The notes under the pieces were generated by a model that did not search any database, was not told where the DNA came from, and saw nothing but the letters and a program-made list of their open reading frames with translations. This document shows positions 13,393-14,156 of a DNA stretch of 14,156 bases, piece after piece (within the stretch, counting starts at the first letter, position 1; each line of letters opens with the position of its first letter). The stretch lies in assembly GCA_036557405.1 (NCBI GenBank), contig DATBHO010000035.1, forward strand, positions 1 to 14,156, given 5' to 3'. The DNA comes from TA-21 sp036557405 (GTDB lineage: Archaea > Thermoproteota > Nitrososphaeria > Nitrososphaerales > Nitrososphaeraceae). The translations under genes were made by a program, and so were the position numbers.

Positions 13393-13577
13393 AATGTTTC
13401 AGGTCCGGACCAGTCCATATAATCATCAGATGAATAATCGTTTTTGTGTCCCCTTGAACACACATGTGACGCTGCAGAATTAATGGTTAATTTTAAACCT
13501 TTTTTGGTATCCTCAGGTATATAAACACCGGGAAACACTTCACCACAGTTCTTGCATTTTAACATTAGCATAGGCAT
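13389..13577 (-). CDS. Small zinc-ribbon protein upstream of hflX
   Basis: A 62-residue protein with CKNCG at about 8-12 and H-x-C-x3-H at about 38-44 (SHVCSRGHKNDY), a treble-clef-like zinc site with two Cys on one side and His/Cys on the other. An acidic, aromatic C-terminus follows (SSDDYMDWSGPETF). Start ATG 13577 with an AAGGA four bases upstream. Its TGA stop overlaps the CTG that I take as the hflX start, so the two are probably translationally coupled. Function unknown; coupling to HflX hints at a ribosome or RNA role. Confidence 0.68.
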   Translation of the reverse strand: MPMLMLKCKNCGEVFPGVYIPEDTKKGLKLTINSAASHVCSRGHKNDYSSDDYMDWSGPETF

Positions 13578-13712
13578 TTGTCCTTAACTAACTATTATTC
13601 GACGTCAATACTATTAATATCTACCGACGCCAATTTCCAAGTAAAAATGAATTAACTGTCACCAATCGTTAGCAATATCATAAATCAATCAGATGTAATC
13701 GATATTCGCTGA

Positions 13713-13793
13713 TAGGTATCTTTAAGACTCAATTATTTTTAGGAGTGCTAACCTTGATTCAGTGTTTCAAGTTCTAGTAGCAATAGATACCTA
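13713..13793. repeat. Spaced inverted repeat between small genes
   Basis: TAGGTATCT (13713-13721) and AGATACCTA (13785-13793) are perfect 9-bp arms 63 bases apart, just downstream of the minus-strand gene that ends at 13810. They could close a long hairpin in that transcript. The roughly 80-base length recalls a tRNA, but no D, anticodon or T arm can be drawn. Confidence 0.3.
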
Positions 13794-13809
13794 AAGATGA
13801 ATCATAATT

Positions 13810-14073
13810 TTATTGAATTAGGTCAAGGACCATTTTCAATTCATATATTTCATTCTCTATAGCTTGTCTGTCTACCTCGTCCCTACCGTACTGTGCCGTG
13901 TACTTTACCAACCTTTGACATGCTTCAATCTGACCTAATATTAAGTCCTTCTTATCGTGACATAAACTATGGTAGCTATCAATCAAGGTATACGCCACTT
14001 TTCTCTTCTTATTGTAGCATCCACAAGTTTTGGCCATAAAGCCATAGGGCGATTCTGCTTCGGAAATATTCAA
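13810..14073 (-). CDS. Unknown small helical protein
   Basis: An 87-residue protein that I do not recognise. The N-terminus carries CGC (about 17-19) and a basic KKRK, and the rest is helical and charged: VAYTLIDSYHSLCHDKKDLILGQIEACQRLVKYTAQYG, then an acidic C-terminal helix ENEIYELKMVLDLI. Start TTG 14073 has GAGGGTG about 10 bases upstream, which supports it over ATG 14037 (residue 13). First visible gene of the minus-strand set leading to hflX, 232 bases before the zinc-ribbon gene. Confidence 0.55.
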   Translation of the reverse strand: MNISEAESPYGFMAKTCGCYNKKRKVAYTLIDSYHSLCHDKKDLILGQIEACQRLVKYTAQYGRDEVDRQAIENEIYELKMVLDLIQ

Positions 14074-14156
14074 TTTACCAAGACACCCTCATTTGAATCA
14101 AACCAGAATTCTAGGACCCGGCCATGAATATAATCATAAACTACTCTATATGACTC

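Noticed and set aside
13713..13793. An 80-base tRNA closed by the 9-bp inverted repeat
   Set aside because: No D, anticodon or T arm forms inside; kept only as an inverted repeat.
1..14156. CRISPR array, insertion sequence, rRNA or complete tRNA
   Set aside because: No regularly spaced repeats, transposase or integrase motifs, or complete cloverleaf were seen on either strand.

Overview
The window looks like a chromosomal stretch of an ammonia-oxidising archaeon of the Nitrososphaerota (Thaumarchaeota), most like the low-GC soil lineage around Nitrosocosmicus/Nitrososphaera. The reasons are a two-domain multicopper oxidase joined to a ZIP permease that carries an extracytoplasmic domain, a secreted blue-copper protein, archaeal TATA-box promoters placed so close to start codons that several mRNAs must be leaderless or nearly so, many TTG starts, an archaeal-type HflX, and many very small zinc-finger proteins. 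The genus is an inference; no rRNA or full tRNA gene is present.

Layout. (1) 1-952: a minus-strand DUF5996 gene, visibly richer in G+C than its surroundings and probably acquired from bacteria. (2) 1391-4422: a plus-strand operon of multicopper oxidase, ZIP metal permease and an MntR-type DtxR repressor, with a 10-bp-arm palindrome at the promoter. (3) 4427-4680: a short unit with its own TATA box, two mutually exclusive hairpins around a strong ribosome binding site, a tiny ORF and a terminator-like end. (4) 4677-6384: two minus-strand exported or membrane genes (six-segment membrane protein, cupredoxin) whose promoters share the same 10-mer just upstream of TATA. (5) 6483-7516: two tandem paralogous three-segment membrane proteins, convergent with a winged-helix regulator. 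(6) 7687-8023: a YnfA-type membrane protein broken by two single-base shifts. (7) 8146-9018: an exported protein with two FxLYD-like domains, followed by a hairpin region that carries a near-copy of the first 23 bases of the window. (8) 9164-11343: small zinc-binding proteins among long gene-poor spacers. (9) 11804-12151: an unknown conserved-looking gene. (10) 12328-14073: a minus-strand set with a small unknown gene, a zinc-ribbon protein and the GTPase HflX, whose N-terminus seems to start at a CTG overlapping the upstream stop.

Working model (inference). Regions 2 to 5 look like one metal-homeostasis and copper-protein neighbourhood: the MntR-like protein senses a divalent metal and controls import by ZIP and the oxidase, while the cupredoxin and its partner membrane protein form a second, co-regulated unit. 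The most novel-looking items are the structured mini-unit after mntR, the shared promoter element of the two copper-associated genes, the non-AUG start of HflX and the cluster of tiny zinc proteins.
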